Source: Chryseosolibacter sp044507775 (lineage in GTDB: Bacteria; Bacteroidota; Bacteroidia; Cytophagales; Cyclobacteriaceae). Taken from it: a stretch of 64,000 nucleotides of DNA. The notes below the pieces were generated by a model. The model searched no databases and had not been told where the DNA came from. It was given only the letters and a program-made list of their open reading frames with translations. The position numbers and the translations under genes are program-made. Of the stretch, positions 54,769 through 64,000 are shown in pieces (within the stretch, counting starts at the first letter, position 1; every line of letters starts with the position of its first letter). Location of the stretch: assembly GCA_044507775.1 (NCBI GenBank), contig JBIQIY010000006.1, positions 62,001 to 126,000 of the forward strand. The letters are read 5' to 3'.

Positions 54769-54798
54769 ACTCACCACTCACCACTCACCCCCTCACCA
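54769..54798. repeat. Tandem repeat (actcacc type) at a convergent boundary
   Basis: Three copies of actcacc lie just before the stop codon of the minus-strand isomerase gene. The word is that of the repeats at 1152-1179 and around 47.2 and 47.7 kb. Confidence 0.7.
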
Positions 54799-55674
<876 letters not shown>

Positions 55675-55699
55675 AGTAGTTGTTGATTTAAACGATTGT

Positions 55700-56494
55700 T
55701 TATTCTCCGCCCATGGCGTACTCAATGCCGCCCAGGACGTGTTTCATAAATACCGGGTCTGCAAAACTTTCCTGCGTGTGTCCGCCTCCCGTGTAGAACG
55801 CGCGGCCACCATCATATTCATGATACCAGATGATCGGATGATTGTCTCCGTTCTCGCCACCCTCGTAAGATTTTTCATCAAGCTTCGCGAGGACTTTCAG
55901 ATCGGGATTGATGTCCTTGTAGTTATACCATTCATCCATCCGTTCCCAGCTGTCGGGGAGATCACGCGTGGCAGGATGCGTTTTATCGATCACATTGACG
56001 GTAGCCTTGCGCACATTGGGGTTGTTGGGATGGCTTTTGAAGTATGCGCCAACCAACTTGTTGTACCAGGGCCAATCGTATTCGGTATCCGCTGCGGCGT
56101 GAATGCCCACAAAGCCACCCCCGCCGCGAATGTAAGCCTCCATGGCCTTCTGCTGCTCATCGTTCAGAACATCCTGGGTGGTGCTGAGGAAAATGATTGC
56201 GCCATATTTTTTCAGATTTTCGGCCGTGAACTGCGTCGCATCTTTCGTCGTGTCGACCTGGAAGCCATTCTCTGATCCAAGTTTCTGGATCGCCGCAATG
56301 CCGGAGGGTATCGACTCGTGGTAGTAACCTTTTGTCCGGGAGAACACCAACACGCGCGATGCATTGCTTGTTTTTGCTGCAACACTTTCGCTGTTTGTTT
56401 CTTCAGCTGTTTTGGCTTCAGGTTTGCAGCCTCCGATAAAAACTGCCGCGATGAGAAAGGCTGTAATGGCGAGTAATTTTTTAGTAAGGATCAT
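55700..56494 (-). CDS. ThuA domain lipoprotein
   Basis: 264 residues. A lipobox (FIGGC at about residues 19-23) makes it a lipoprotein, followed by a Glu/Ala/Thr-rich linker. The ThuA domain, a class I glutamine amidotransferase-like fold, has VLVFSRTKGYYHESIPSGI, IIFLSTTQDVLNDEQQKAM, GGGGFVGIHAAADTEYDWPWY and PIIWYHEYDGGRAFYTGGGHT; the last two are its core signatures. ThuA acts in Rhizobium in trehalose use, likely on 3-keto-trehalose. Its neighbours (isomerase 25 bases downstream, CRTAC1 lipoproteins upstream) match SusCD-type loci, and the oxidoreductase and DUF1080 genes 10 kb away fit keto-sugar chemistry. Confidence 0.92.
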   Translation of the reverse strand: MILTKKLLAITAFLIAAVFIGGCKPEAKTAEETNSESVAAKTSNASRVLVFSRTKGYYHESIPSGIAAIQKLGSENGFQVDTTKDATQFTAENLKKYGAIIFLSTTQDVLNDEQQKAMEAYIRGGGGFVGIHAAADTEYDWPWYNKLVGAYFKSHPNNPNVRKATVNVIDKTHPATRDLPDSWERMDEWYNYKDINPDLKVLAKLDEKSYEGGENGDNHPIIWYHEYDGGRAFYTGGGHTQESFADPVFMKHVLGGIEYAMGGE

Positions 56495-56560
56495 GTGTCT
56501 AGGTATTGGTGATTGAATCGGTCTTTTCGCTTGTATGAACTTGCCCTCCTCATTCCCTTT

Positions 56561-56613
56561 CCGCTTTTTACTTTCTGCTTTCTACTTTTTGCTTTCTGCT
56601 TTCACGGCTTCCG
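56561..56613. repeat. Duplicated low-complexity unit across a stop codon (aaagcagaaag type)
   Basis: On the minus strand the last codons of the CRTAC1 gene (KAESKK) are copied again right after the TAG, as aaagcagaaagtaaaaag. The unit is about 21 bases. It is one more gene-end repeat made of 6-7 base words. Confidence 0.6.
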
Positions 56614-59600
56614 CGGATATCGAAAAAAGCGCCGGCTTGTCGTTGTTCCTCGAGACCAGTACCCTCTTCACCCCCGATTTGAAATTCAAAACTTTGACGT
56701 CGCGAATATCTCCCGACAGCCACACATCCGATAGCGTGGTATTACTCGTTTTCAACCCGTTCTCCCAGCGCATGACAAGCCCGTACCCAGCATCGCTTCT
56801 GCCCAATTGCGGCTTGTATGGATAGAAATTCCCGGCCGCGATGATTTCATTTTTTCCATTACCTGCAAAGTCGTCAAATACGAACCCGTTGATGGGCGAA
56901 AGTTGTGCGAGATCGGGCAATGAGTGAAGGTTGAATTGTTGGCCGCCGTCGTTTTCAAGCCAGCAGGATGCGAAGTTATAAGCGCTGAAACGCGAAGCTT
57001 TTTGTAACGCGTCATCCGGGACGATGTCGTGGATCGTGGCGCCGGCGTAGTCCTCATATTTGACAAACTTCTTTCTCAGTGTGCTCATCTGATCGAGCAA
57101 CTCGTCGCGTGTGGCGAGAGGATAACTCGTGTTGTCAATATAGTAATTTAGGAGCGGATCCACCACGCCGTCGTGATTGAAGTCGCCTGCGTAAAGCTCG
57201 ACGGGCTTTTCGATCGATGCGCGGAACTGCATGTTGGTCCCTGAATTCCCGAGCAGGTAATCGATATCGCCATCCGCGTCTATATCGGCCGGGAAAATAG
57301 TGCACCACCACCCGTTGCTTTTTTCCAGCGCGGGGAGGTCAGTCTTCTCCTTCAGGTGGCCCTGCTGATTTTCAAAGATCCTCACGGGCATCCACTCTCC
57401 CACCAGTATGAGGTCGGGCCAATCGTCGTTGTTGTAATCGGTCCAGAGCGCGCTGGTCACCATCCCGGGATTGGACAGGATGTCATCGTGGTCGCCGGTT
57501 ACATCCGTGAATTTTATTCCGTCCTTGTCCGAGTCGTTGCGCAGGATGAAACTCCGCGGCGCGTATCCGTAGTTACCCGGAACAAGCCTGCCTCCAACAA
57601 ACAGGTCCTGGTCACCATCGCGGTCAAAGTCGGCAGCTACAACGTGCCCGCCACTGGTTGTTTCCAGTGGAAGGGCTCCGGACACCTTACTAAAAACACC
57701 ATTGCCTTCGTTGACATAGAGCCGGTCCTGGTATAGCGGCGCGTTCGACACAAACTCGCTGCCGCCACTGACCACGTAGAGATCCGGATCGCCATCGTTG
57801 TCTGCGTCAAAGAAGAGTGAATGCGTGTCTTCCGCCAGCGAATCCGCCGCCCAGGGCTGACTGGATGCCCGAGAGAAGGTTCCATCATCGCGACCCAGAA
57901 ACAATGTCCCCGCTTGTCGTACCGCCCCGTCGAAGAAAACATCGTCGTTACCGTCTCCGTTGACATCGCCCTTCGCGAACTTCCCTCCCAGCCTGGACAC
58001 CTGGTAAAAAAGCAATCGCTGAACCTTGAAGTCGACAAAATTATTTTCGCGATGTGCAAAATCTATTCCGCTATCATCCACTTCGGTGAGAAGGGTTTTA
58101 TTCGGCGCTGCGGGCACGGGCGAGGAATCGGCTGCGTCCGCATGCAATACGGTAATAAGTTGATTGACCATCACATCGCGGACCACGGACTCTTTGCCGT
58201 CTGGCCACAGTACGCTTACCTGCGAGATGACTGACGCGTCGCCAATACCCGTGGTGATGATGGGTTCGACACTGGATTGATAACCGCGGCCGAAGCAGGC
58301 TTCCTGGAATTGTACCCTGTCTCCCGTCGTGATCCGGATTTTGGCGCCGACTCCTGCACTGTTCATGCCCTCTCCCGCAAGCTTGATCCGGATGTAATTA
58401 TTTTGGCCGATGCTTTCGGCATTGTTGCGATAGAGAAATGCATCGCCATTAAGGTTGTTGGTGATCAGGTCCAGGTCACCATCGTTGTCGAAATCGGCGT
58501 AGGCTGCACCATTAGAAACGGATGGTTCTACAACGCCCCAGTCGTCACCGGCGTTGCTGAACCTCACACCGTTTTCGTTTCTGAATATGTAGTTAGCCAG
58601 CTTCGTCGAGGGCAGATTTTGAACGAGACCGAGGTAGTCGATGCTTCTACGGGACGAACGCGCTTCCTCATAAGCATTCGCATTGTATTTGATGAAATCC
58701 AGGTTGTTGAAATCGCGCAGAAATCCGTTGCTGACGAACAGGTCTTTAAGTCCGTCGTTATCAAAATCGGCGGATAACGGTGCCCAGCTCCAGTCGGTGT
58801 TTGATATGCCGGCGAACTGGCCGATCTCACTAAACCGCGGCAGTGTATCTGACGCAAGGCCCCGGTTCAGCTGAAGAGTATTGCGCATATACTGATGGTG
58901 GTAGCCACTGTCAACGGCCAGGCTATATCGGTCGTATTCGTCAGGACCCTTCAGCAGTTTTTGACGACGGTTGTCTTCCGGCAGCATGTCCAGTACAATC
59001 ACATCGGGATAGCTATCGTTGTTGATGTCGGCGATATCCGAACCCATGCCGTATTTGGACAGATGCCCGAAAAGTTTCCTTGATACTTCGCGAAAGCTGC
59101 CGTCACCGTTGTTGATGTAGCAAAAGTCCTGCTCCTCGTAGTCGTTCGTCACATAAATGTCAGGATACCGGTCGCCATTGAGGTCGCTGATTGCTGCGCT
59201 GAGCCCGAAGTTTAGCCCACTTCCATGAATGCCAGTATTGTCGCTGACATCGGTGAACGAGGGTTGGCCACCCGCCTGGGAGTCGTTGCGGTAAAGCTTA
59301 TTGCCGAAGTAAGGGTGGCGCAGGTTTCGCAGACGTCGCGTGTTCAGGAAAGCCGAATAGAACATGTTCGCATGGTTCAGTAGGAACATGTCAAGGTCCC
59401 CATCAAGATCGTAGTCCAGAAAATATGCCTGGGTGGAAAATGTTCCCGGCGCATCGAGGCCGTATGCTGCGGCGCTTTCGGTAAAGAGCGGCGTTCCTCC
59501 GGGATCGCACCCATTGTTGATGTAGAGTTCGTTCGATCGTTTCGGGTGATCGCGGATCACGGGCTTCTCGTATCCTTCCTGTTCGGAATTCCCCGAGTAA

Positions 59601-59992
59601 CAGACGTAGATGTCAATCCACCCGTCACCGTTGACGTCCGCCATGGTGACACCGGTCTTCCAGTCATTTCTTCCCCCGACGCCGGAAGCCAGGGTGACGT
59701 CCTCAAATTTCAATCCTCCTCTATTCAAGAATAATTTGTTAGGCACTGTGTTGCCCGTGAAGTACACGTCGGCGAGGCCATCCCCATTCACGTCCCCGAC
59801 TGCTACGCCGCCTCCGTTATAGCTGTATTCATAGGTCATGATGTTGTTGTGCTGCGTCTCCCGGAGATCGTTGCGGAACGTGAGTCCCGATTCCTGCGAA
59901 GGTATCAGCGTGAATTGCTTTACGGCCTTCTTGCACGATACCATCGCTGCACCCACAACAAGACAGAAGAAAATATGCCGGATCAATTTCAT
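56582..59992 (-). CDS. CRTAC1-family FG-GAP/VCBS and ASPIC-UnbV lipoprotein
   Basis: 1136 residues. The signal ends in AMVSC, a lipobox, so the protein is lipid-anchored. Two propeller-like blocks of FG-GAP/VCBS repeats (about residues 60-510 and 640-1110) carry calcium-type loops such as DYDLDGDLDMF and DFDNDGDLDLITNN. Between them lies an ASPIC/UnbV domain (about 535-605; QEACFGRGYQSSVEPIIT and VSVLWPDGKES). Human CRTAC1 has the same FG-GAP plus ASPIC make-up. In Bacteroidota such pairs stand beside SusC/SusD, and may bind glycans or proteins at the surface; no enzyme activity is known. A paralogue lies 45 bases upstream. Confidence 0.9.
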   Translation of the reverse strand: MKLIRHIFFCLVVGAAMVSCKKAVKQFTLIPSQESGLTFRNDLRETQHNNIMTYEYSYNGGGVAVGDVNGDGLADVYFTGNTVPNKLFLNRGGLKFEDVTLASGVGGRNDWKTGVTMADVNGDGWIDIYVCYSGNSEQEGYEKPVIRDHPKRSNELYINNGCDPGGTPLFTESAAAYGLDAPGTFSTQAYFLDYDLDGDLDMFLLNHANMFYSAFLNTRRLRNLRHPYFGNKLYRNDSQAGGQPSFTDVSDNTGIHGSGLNFGLSAAISDLNGDRYPDIYVTNDYEEQDFCYINNGDGSFREVSRKLFGHLSKYGMGSDIADINNDSYPDVIVLDMLPEDNRRQKLLKGPDEYDRYSLAVDSGYHHQYMRNTLQLNRGLASDTLPRFSEIGQFAGISNTDWSWAPLSADFDNDGLKDLFVSNGFLRDFNNLDFIKYNANAYEEARSSRRSIDYLGLVQNLPSTKLANYIFRNENGVRFSNAGDDWGVVEPSVSNGAAYADFDNDGDLDLITNNLNGDAFLYRNNAESIGQNNYIRIKLAGEGMNSAGVGAKIRITTGDRVQFQEACFGRGYQSSVEPIITTGIGDASVISQVSVLWPDGKESVVRDVMVNQLITVLHADAADSSPVPAAPNKTLLTEVDDSGIDFAHRENNFVDFKVQRLLFYQVSRLGGKFAKGDVNGDGNDDVFFDGAVRQAGTLFLGRDDGTFSRASSQPWAADSLAEDTHSLFFDADNDGDPDLYVVSGGSEFVSNAPLYQDRLYVNEGNGVFSKVSGALPLETTSGGHVVAADFDRDGDQDLFVGGRLVPGNYGYAPRSFILRNDSDKDGIKFTDVTGDHDDILSNPGMVTSALWTDYNNDDWPDLILVGEWMPVRIFENQQGHLKEKTDLPALEKSNGWWCTIFPADIDADGDIDYLLGNSGTNMQFRASIEKPVELYAGDFNHDGVVDPLLNYYIDNTSYPLATRDELLDQMSTLRKKFVKYEDYAGATIHDIVPDDALQKASRFSAYNFASCWLENDGGQQFNLHSLPDLAQLSPINGFVFDDFAGNGKNEIIAAGNFYPYKPQLGRSDAGYGLVMRWENGLKTSNTTLSDVWLSGDIRDVKVLNFKSGVKRVLVSRNNDKPALFSISAEAVKAESKK

Positions 59993-60036
59993 TACGTCAT
60001 TAAGTTTATCCTCTACACATTGCAGGCCGAACGGAT

Positions 60037-63000
60037 TTATTGACGAGCCTGCGCCAACCCCGTAAAGTCGATTACTCTGCTTTTGCCCGAATAATCGAAT
60101 ACTACAAATTCCCTCGCCTGTGATGGAATTCTTACCGATCGCGTCGACTGCGAAAGGTATCCGGACCCGTGATAGAATTCGATCTTTTGCCGCGCCCCAT
60201 TGCTGAACGTCAGCTCGGCGCGAAAATCTGTGGCGAGCGGAATGAAATACTTTGTATCGTCTGACGGACTATTCTTTCTGAAAATGCGGAGGCTGTCTGC
60301 ATTTTGCGTTGCAATGAAGAGATCCTCCTGCCGTGTCCTGAGCGTTGCCAGGGCCTTGCCGTCGCCGTCGACGGTGAAGCCCGTTTCCGAATTGGAGTGC
60401 ACCGTGAACTCTCCCTTGCCATTACCAAAGAGGGCAAGTCCGGTACCGGCATCGTATCTCCCCGCGAAGACTTCGTTTCCATAGTCATTGCCGATCATGA
60501 GTACGTCCAGGTGGCCGTCGCCGTTGATGTCATCGACGATCATTCCGTTCACGGGCGCAACCTGTACCTCGATTTGCAGGGCTGAAATTCCAAATGTACC
60601 GTTTCCGTTGTTTCGGATGAAGCTTGTGGACGGATAGACCGCCTCGAGGACCAACATGCCCGTTGTGTCATAAGGGCTCAGAAGTCCTTCCATGGTTGTG
60701 TTTCCGTATTGTTTATAACTGCTGAACTGATTCCGGAATTTGGGACTCTGGCTGTACAACTCTTCCCAGGAGTGTACGGGATACTCCGCCATCGCTCCTG
60801 CTTCTGTCTTGAGATAACAGCTCACGATAGCGTCGATGCTGCCATTGTCGTCGAAATCTTTGGCGTAGACGCGGAGGGGATGCTTCTCCGAAAAGCGGTA
60901 GAGATTATTCCGTCCGAGATTGCCGGCGATATAATCTGTGTCTCCATCCTCGTCGAAGTCGCCTGCTGCAAGGCTGTTCCACCATCCGGTGTAGTGTTCG
61001 AGGTTCGTCGCAATTTGTTTCTCCAGTTTATCACCCCGGTTTCTGAAAAACGTGGGCGCCATGAATTCCCCGACGACCAGCAAGTCTGCTTTGCCATCGA
61101 CATCGTAGTCGGTCCAGAGCGCATCGGTGATCATGCCTGCGTGCCTGAGTGCCGGCGCCATTTCGGTAGTTATGTCGGTGAATTTTCCTCCGTCATTTCG
61201 AAGGAGATAGCTCTCCGGAGCGAGCGGATACGCACCTGCAACCACCCGTCCTCCGACGAAAAGGTCGAGGTCTCCGTCGCCATCGATGTCCGCTGCCCGC
61301 ACACAGGAACCGCTTGCAAGGGTCGGCGGCAACGCATCGCGCGCGAGGCTGAAGTTGCCTTTCCCGTTATTGAGGTACATCCTGTCCTGGTAATGTGCTT
61401 CCCCTGCTCCGCCCTCGTAACTGCCACTGACGCAGTACAGATCCAGGTCGCCATCTGCATCCGCGTCAAACAGAAGCATTCCCTCATCCTCCGATTTCTT
61501 GTCCGTGGTCTTTGACAGTGGCTTTTCGGAAAAAGATCCATCTGCATTTTGTGTAAACAGGAACGCATCGAAATCCGCGGAGCCGCCGATGACAAAGTCC
61601 TCGCGGCCATCACCGTTGATGTCCCCTACAGAAATGCCAGGTCCTGCCTGTGAAAACTTGTGCGGCAGGGTGCGTTGCCTGTAAAAATCCACTTTGTCCC
61701 ACTCGCGGTGCAGATAGTGGATACCCAGCGCTGAAGAGGTTTCCCGCATTAGCTTCGCGCGTGATGACGCCGGCCTTTTCACCGCTCGGGCGTCATCATA
61801 GGAGATCGTAAGCACCTGATTCGCTGGCACATTGTAAAAGATATTTTCTTTGCCGTCCGGCCACCTTACCTGCAGGGTATCCACCACCGCGTGGCCTCCC
61901 AATCCAAAATGAACGATGTTCTCCACGGTAGACAGGTAGCCTCTGTAAACCGAATGATCGTGGTATTGGCGTTTACCCTCCCCGTACCGCAACTCGACCT
62001 TCGCGCCGAACTCTCCGCCGGCGGGTTTGATGCCGTTGTCAAGCCGGATCCGGAGGTAATGCGTACCTATTTTGTCTTTACTCGGGTTCAAAGTGTTCTC
62101 ATAAACAAAGGAAGGGTCATTTATGTTGTTTACCACGTAATCGAGGTCTCCATCATTATCCAGGTCGGCAAAGGCCGCCCCGTTCGAAAAACAGGGTGTG
62201 TTAAACCCCCATTGACTGCTCACATCTGTGAACTGCAGGTTGCCATCATTGCGGAAAGCATAGTTGCGGATTTTCAAAACGGGTATCGAGTCAAGCAGGG
62301 AGCGCGTATGATGGAAGGATCCCACCTCTCGTTTGAACATGACGTAGTCGCGATCGGTGATGTCTTTTGGAAACCCGTTTGTCACGAGCAGGTCGCGGTA
62401 GCCGTCGTTGTCGACGTCGGCGAGCAAGGAGGACCAACTCCATTCGGTCTGGTGGATACCTGCAAGCTGACCGATCTCGCTAAATGTTCCGTTGCCCGTG
62501 TTCAGATGCAGCATATTGCGCATATACTGAAATTCGTAGTCGTACTCCCGGTTGTTGATATAGTTATAATAGGTAGCGCCTGCTCCGGACATCGTTTTAC
62601 GGCGAAGGTTATTTTCGGGGAGCATTTCCAACGTTACGATATCGGGGGCGCAATCATTGTTGATATCGGCGACGTCTATACCCATCGTGGACAAAGACTG
62701 ATGCTTGATCCGGCCGCGGATCTCGTTCGTAAACGTTCCATTCCGGTTGTTGATGTAAAGGATGTCGTTTGAAATGTAGTCGTTGCCGATGTAAAGGTCC
62801 GGCCAGCCGTCGTTGTTGATGTCGGCGATTGCAATCCCGAGGCCGTATCCTTCCACGAGGATGCCTGCCTGAAGGGTCACATCTGTGAAGGTGCCATTTC
62901 CGTTGTTGCGGAAGAGCCGGTCATTGTTGAGCGCGGATCCGTCGAGGATGCGCGGGCGGTATACGCTTGGAATCTTGTCGCTCTCCAGGTTCTGTAACAG

Positions 63001-63570
63001 GTACAAGTCAAGATCTCCATCCAGGTCGTAGTCGACGAAGGCGGCGTTTTGACTGTATCCCTTGTCATCCACGCCATAACTGCGGGCCTCGTCTTCGAAG
63101 ATCGGGACGCCATTCGCGTCGAGACCTTTGTGAATGAACAGCATGTTGGCTCGCTGGCTTGAGTCCTTCAGCACAGTCGCGCAGACGTAAATATCCAGCC
63201 AGCCGTCGTTGTTTACGTCGGCGAGGGCGACCCCCGATTTCCAGCGGTCTGTTGCGCTTAGCCCGGCAGTTGCAGTTACATCATCGAAGCGCAGATGGCC
63301 CCGGTTCAGGTACAGCTTGTTTGACACCATGTTACCCACAAAAAAAATATCGCTGAGGCTGTCGTTATTAAAATCGCCAATGGCGACGCCAGCGCCGTGA
63401 TACAGGTAGTCGACTGTCAGGATGTTTATGGAATCCGTTTCGGGCAAGGCATTGTTGAAGGAGATTCCGGATTCCGATGGAGATACTAACCGAAATAGTC
63501 CCTCGTTTTTTTTCGCACAGTGTGAAAACAAAAACAGGGTAATTAGAAATGAAATGCATCGCCCTCTCAT
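60037..63570 (-). CDS. CRTAC1-family FG-GAP/VCBS and ASPIC-UnbV lipoprotein, second copy
   Basis: 1177 residues from the ATG at 63570; an upstream TTG would add four residues. The N-terminal run FLITLFLFSHC gives a poor lipobox but an export signal all the same. Layout matches the paralogue: calcium-type loops (DYDLDGDLDLYLLQ, DLDNDGDLDYVVNN, DIDGDGDLDLFVGG), ASPIC/UnbV around residues 500-575 (DHSVYRGYLSTVENIVHFGL, LQVRWPDGKENIF), then a second repeat block. The tandem pair differs along the whole length, so the duplication is old. It follows a SusD gene and a terminator-like hairpin, suggesting partly uncoupled expression. Confidence 0.9.
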   Translation of the reverse strand: MRGRCISFLITLFLFSHCAKKNEGLFRLVSPSESGISFNNALPETDSINILTVDYLYHGAGVAIGDFNNDSLSDIFFVGNMVSNKLYLNRGHLRFDDVTATAGLSATDRWKSGVALADVNNDGWLDIYVCATVLKDSSQRANMLFIHKGLDANGVPIFEDEARSYGVDDKGYSQNAAFVDYDLDGDLDLYLLQNLESDKIPSVYRPRILDGSALNNDRLFRNNGNGTFTDVTLQAGILVEGYGLGIAIADINNDGWPDLYIGNDYISNDILYINNRNGTFTNEIRGRIKHQSLSTMGIDVADINNDCAPDIVTLEMLPENNLRRKTMSGAGATYYNYINNREYDYEFQYMRNMLHLNTGNGTFSEIGQLAGIHQTEWSWSSLLADVDNDGYRDLLVTNGFPKDITDRDYVMFKREVGSFHHTRSLLDSIPVLKIRNYAFRNDGNLQFTDVSSQWGFNTPCFSNGAAFADLDNDGDLDYVVNNINDPSFVYENTLNPSKDKIGTHYLRIRLDNGIKPAGGEFGAKVELRYGEGKRQYHDHSVYRGYLSTVENIVHFGLGGHAVVDTLQVRWPDGKENIFYNVPANQVLTISYDDARAVKRPASSRAKLMRETSSALGIHYLHREWDKVDFYRQRTLPHKFSQAGPGISVGDINGDGREDFVIGGSADFDAFLFTQNADGSFSEKPLSKTTDKKSEDEGMLLFDADADGDLDLYCVSGSYEGGAGEAHYQDRMYLNNGKGNFSLARDALPPTLASGSCVRAADIDGDGDLDLFVGGRVVAGAYPLAPESYLLRNDGGKFTDITTEMAPALRHAGMITDALWTDYDVDGKADLLVVGEFMAPTFFRNRGDKLEKQIATNLEHYTGWWNSLAAGDFDEDGDTDYIAGNLGRNNLYRFSEKHPLRVYAKDFDDNGSIDAIVSCYLKTEAGAMAEYPVHSWEELYSQSPKFRNQFSSYKQYGNTTMEGLLSPYDTTGMLVLEAVYPSTSFIRNNGNGTFGISALQIEVQVAPVNGMIVDDINGDGHLDVLMIGNDYGNEVFAGRYDAGTGLALFGNGKGEFTVHSNSETGFTVDGDGKALATLRTRQEDLFIATQNADSLRIFRKNSPSDDTKYFIPLATDFRAELTFSNGARQKIEFYHGSGYLSQSTRSVRIPSQAREFVVFDYSGKSRVIDFTGLAQARQ

Positions 63571-63659
63571 ACCCTGTGACAACGGTTAGAAACTTCAGGT
63601 TAACAGAAGTAATTTGCTAAAAAACGACCGGTTTAACAACCGCGTGCGTAAATCAAGAA

Positions 63660-63695
63660 GCCATCCGTTTCAACACGGATGGCCTCCCTTTTTTT
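63660..63695. terminator. Terminator-like hairpin between SusD and the CRTAC1 gene
   Basis: A perfect 9-bp stem GCCATCCGT / ACGGATGGC (loop six bases) lies at 63660-63683. On the minus strand, the direction of both neighbours, the tail is TTCTTGATTT, preceded by an A-run; on the plus strand seven T follow five bases later. It probably ends or attenuates the SusD transcript. Confidence 0.7.
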
Positions 63696-63707
63696 CAGCG
63701 GGTCTTG

Positions 63708-64000
63708 TTAATACATCGGATTCTGCACGAGATTCTTATTCCGGTTGATTTCGTCCAGTGTAATGGGCAGGAAGTACATCTTGTCGTTCCACGCGCGATC
63801 CTGGATCTTGTTGCGTTTGTATACCACCGGGCCCGCGAGCGGATCTTCTATGACGATGCCATTTGCGTTCACCATCGCCTCGTCGCCGATCATCCAGCGG
63901 CGGATGTCGAAGTACCGGTGCTGTTCAAACACCAGTTCTATCCGTCGTTCATTTCGATAATCGTCGATCAGCTGCGCGCCTGTGCTGGTAATATCCGGCA
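63708..64000 (-). CDS. SusD/RagB family outer-membrane lipoprotein, C-terminal end
   Basis: About 96 residues before the stop; the frame is open to the window end, so the rest lies beyond. The sequence RNERRIELVFEQHRYFDIRRW is the C-terminal signature of SusD-like proteins, and the chain ends with FLPITLDEINRNKNLVQNP, also typical. SusD sits on the cell surface and hands glycans or other nutrients to the SusC TonB-dependent porin, whose gene should lie just upstream outside the window. Its position before the CRTAC1 pair, ThuA and isomerase suggests one uptake-and-oxidation locus. Confidence 0.93.
   Translation of the reverse strand, partial: PDITSTGAQLIDDYRNERRIELVFEQHRYFDIRRWMIGDEAMVNANGIVIEDPLAGPVVYKRNKIQDRAWNDKMYFLPITLDEINRNKNLVQNPMY

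Noticed and set aside
61891..62772. 293-codon plus-strand open frame inside a CRTAC1 gene (also 60709-61515)
   Set aside because: Antisense to FG-GAP repeats with biased Asp/Gly codons, which open frames on the other strand; rich in Val and Ile without a start signal.

Overview
The window looks like chromosome of a Bacteroidota bacterium, probably order Cytophagales. Signs are a SusD-type nutrient-binding lipoprotein, a type IX secretion (T9SS) C-terminal domain on a xylanase, a short RpoD of the Bacteroidota kind, glycosyltransferase 117, DUF4142 and CRTAC1-type FG-GAP lipoproteins, and few clear Shine-Dalgarno sites. I see no rRNA, tRNA, CRISPR array, integrase or transposase. Almost every gene is full length; the exceptions are the two genes cut by the window edges and a haem protein with an in-frame stop.

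Layout. 0-4.5 kb: end of a GT117 protein, a DUF4142 lipoprotein, a sterol-desaturase-family hydroxylase, and a thiolase behind a possible structured leader with a terminator hairpin. 4.6-17.4 kb: alpha-glucan to trehalose block (GH15, malQ, glgX and a GH57 homologue on the minus strand; treZ, treY and a YihY membrane protein on the plus strand). 17.4-20.9 kb: fatty-acid desaturase, ECF sigma factor, Rieske oxygenase, unknown secreted protein. 20.9-27 kb: glucuronoxylan block (uxuA, GH10 with a T9SS tail, GH67, DUF5009 membrane protein). 27-33.3 kb: PQQ/cytochrome c dehydrogenase, two-subunit molybdenum hydroxylase, nucleoid-associated protein. 33.4-42.2 kb: M3 peptidase, PhyH dioxygenase, DUF4112 protein, two GH13 enzymes (one trehalose-synthase-like), a seven-haem cytochrome interrupted by a TGA. 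42.5-64 kb: exported sugar-oxidation genes (two Gfo/Idh/MocA oxidoreductases, a HEAT plus double DUF1080 protein, a second PQQ/cytochrome c enzyme, a TIM-barrel isomerase, ThuA), primary sigma factor rpoD, a FlgO/CsgG-like HEAT protein, two giant FG-GAP/ASPIC lipoproteins and the end of a SusD.

How it fits together. The first half handles storage glucan: GH15, MalQ and GlgX trim it and TreY/TreZ turn chain ends into trehalose, with a second trehalose/maltose pair at 37-40 kb. The second half suggests periplasmic oxidation of sugars: twin-arginine NAD-type oxidoreductases, 3-keto-disaccharide hydrolase domains, ThuA and an isomerase, next to quinoprotein and haem proteins that could take electrons. 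This resembles the oxidation-first (3-keto-glycoside) route of glycoside cleavage, but the substrate cannot be read from sequence.

Most unusual points: the GH57 protein carries Gly at both expected catalytic positions; the seven-haem cytochrome has an in-frame TGA followed by 32 more family-like codons; low-complexity tandem and inverted repeats recur at gene ends, including a long imperfect inverted repeat around the terminator at 47.2-47.7 kb; and the thiolase leader could form mutually exclusive hairpins.
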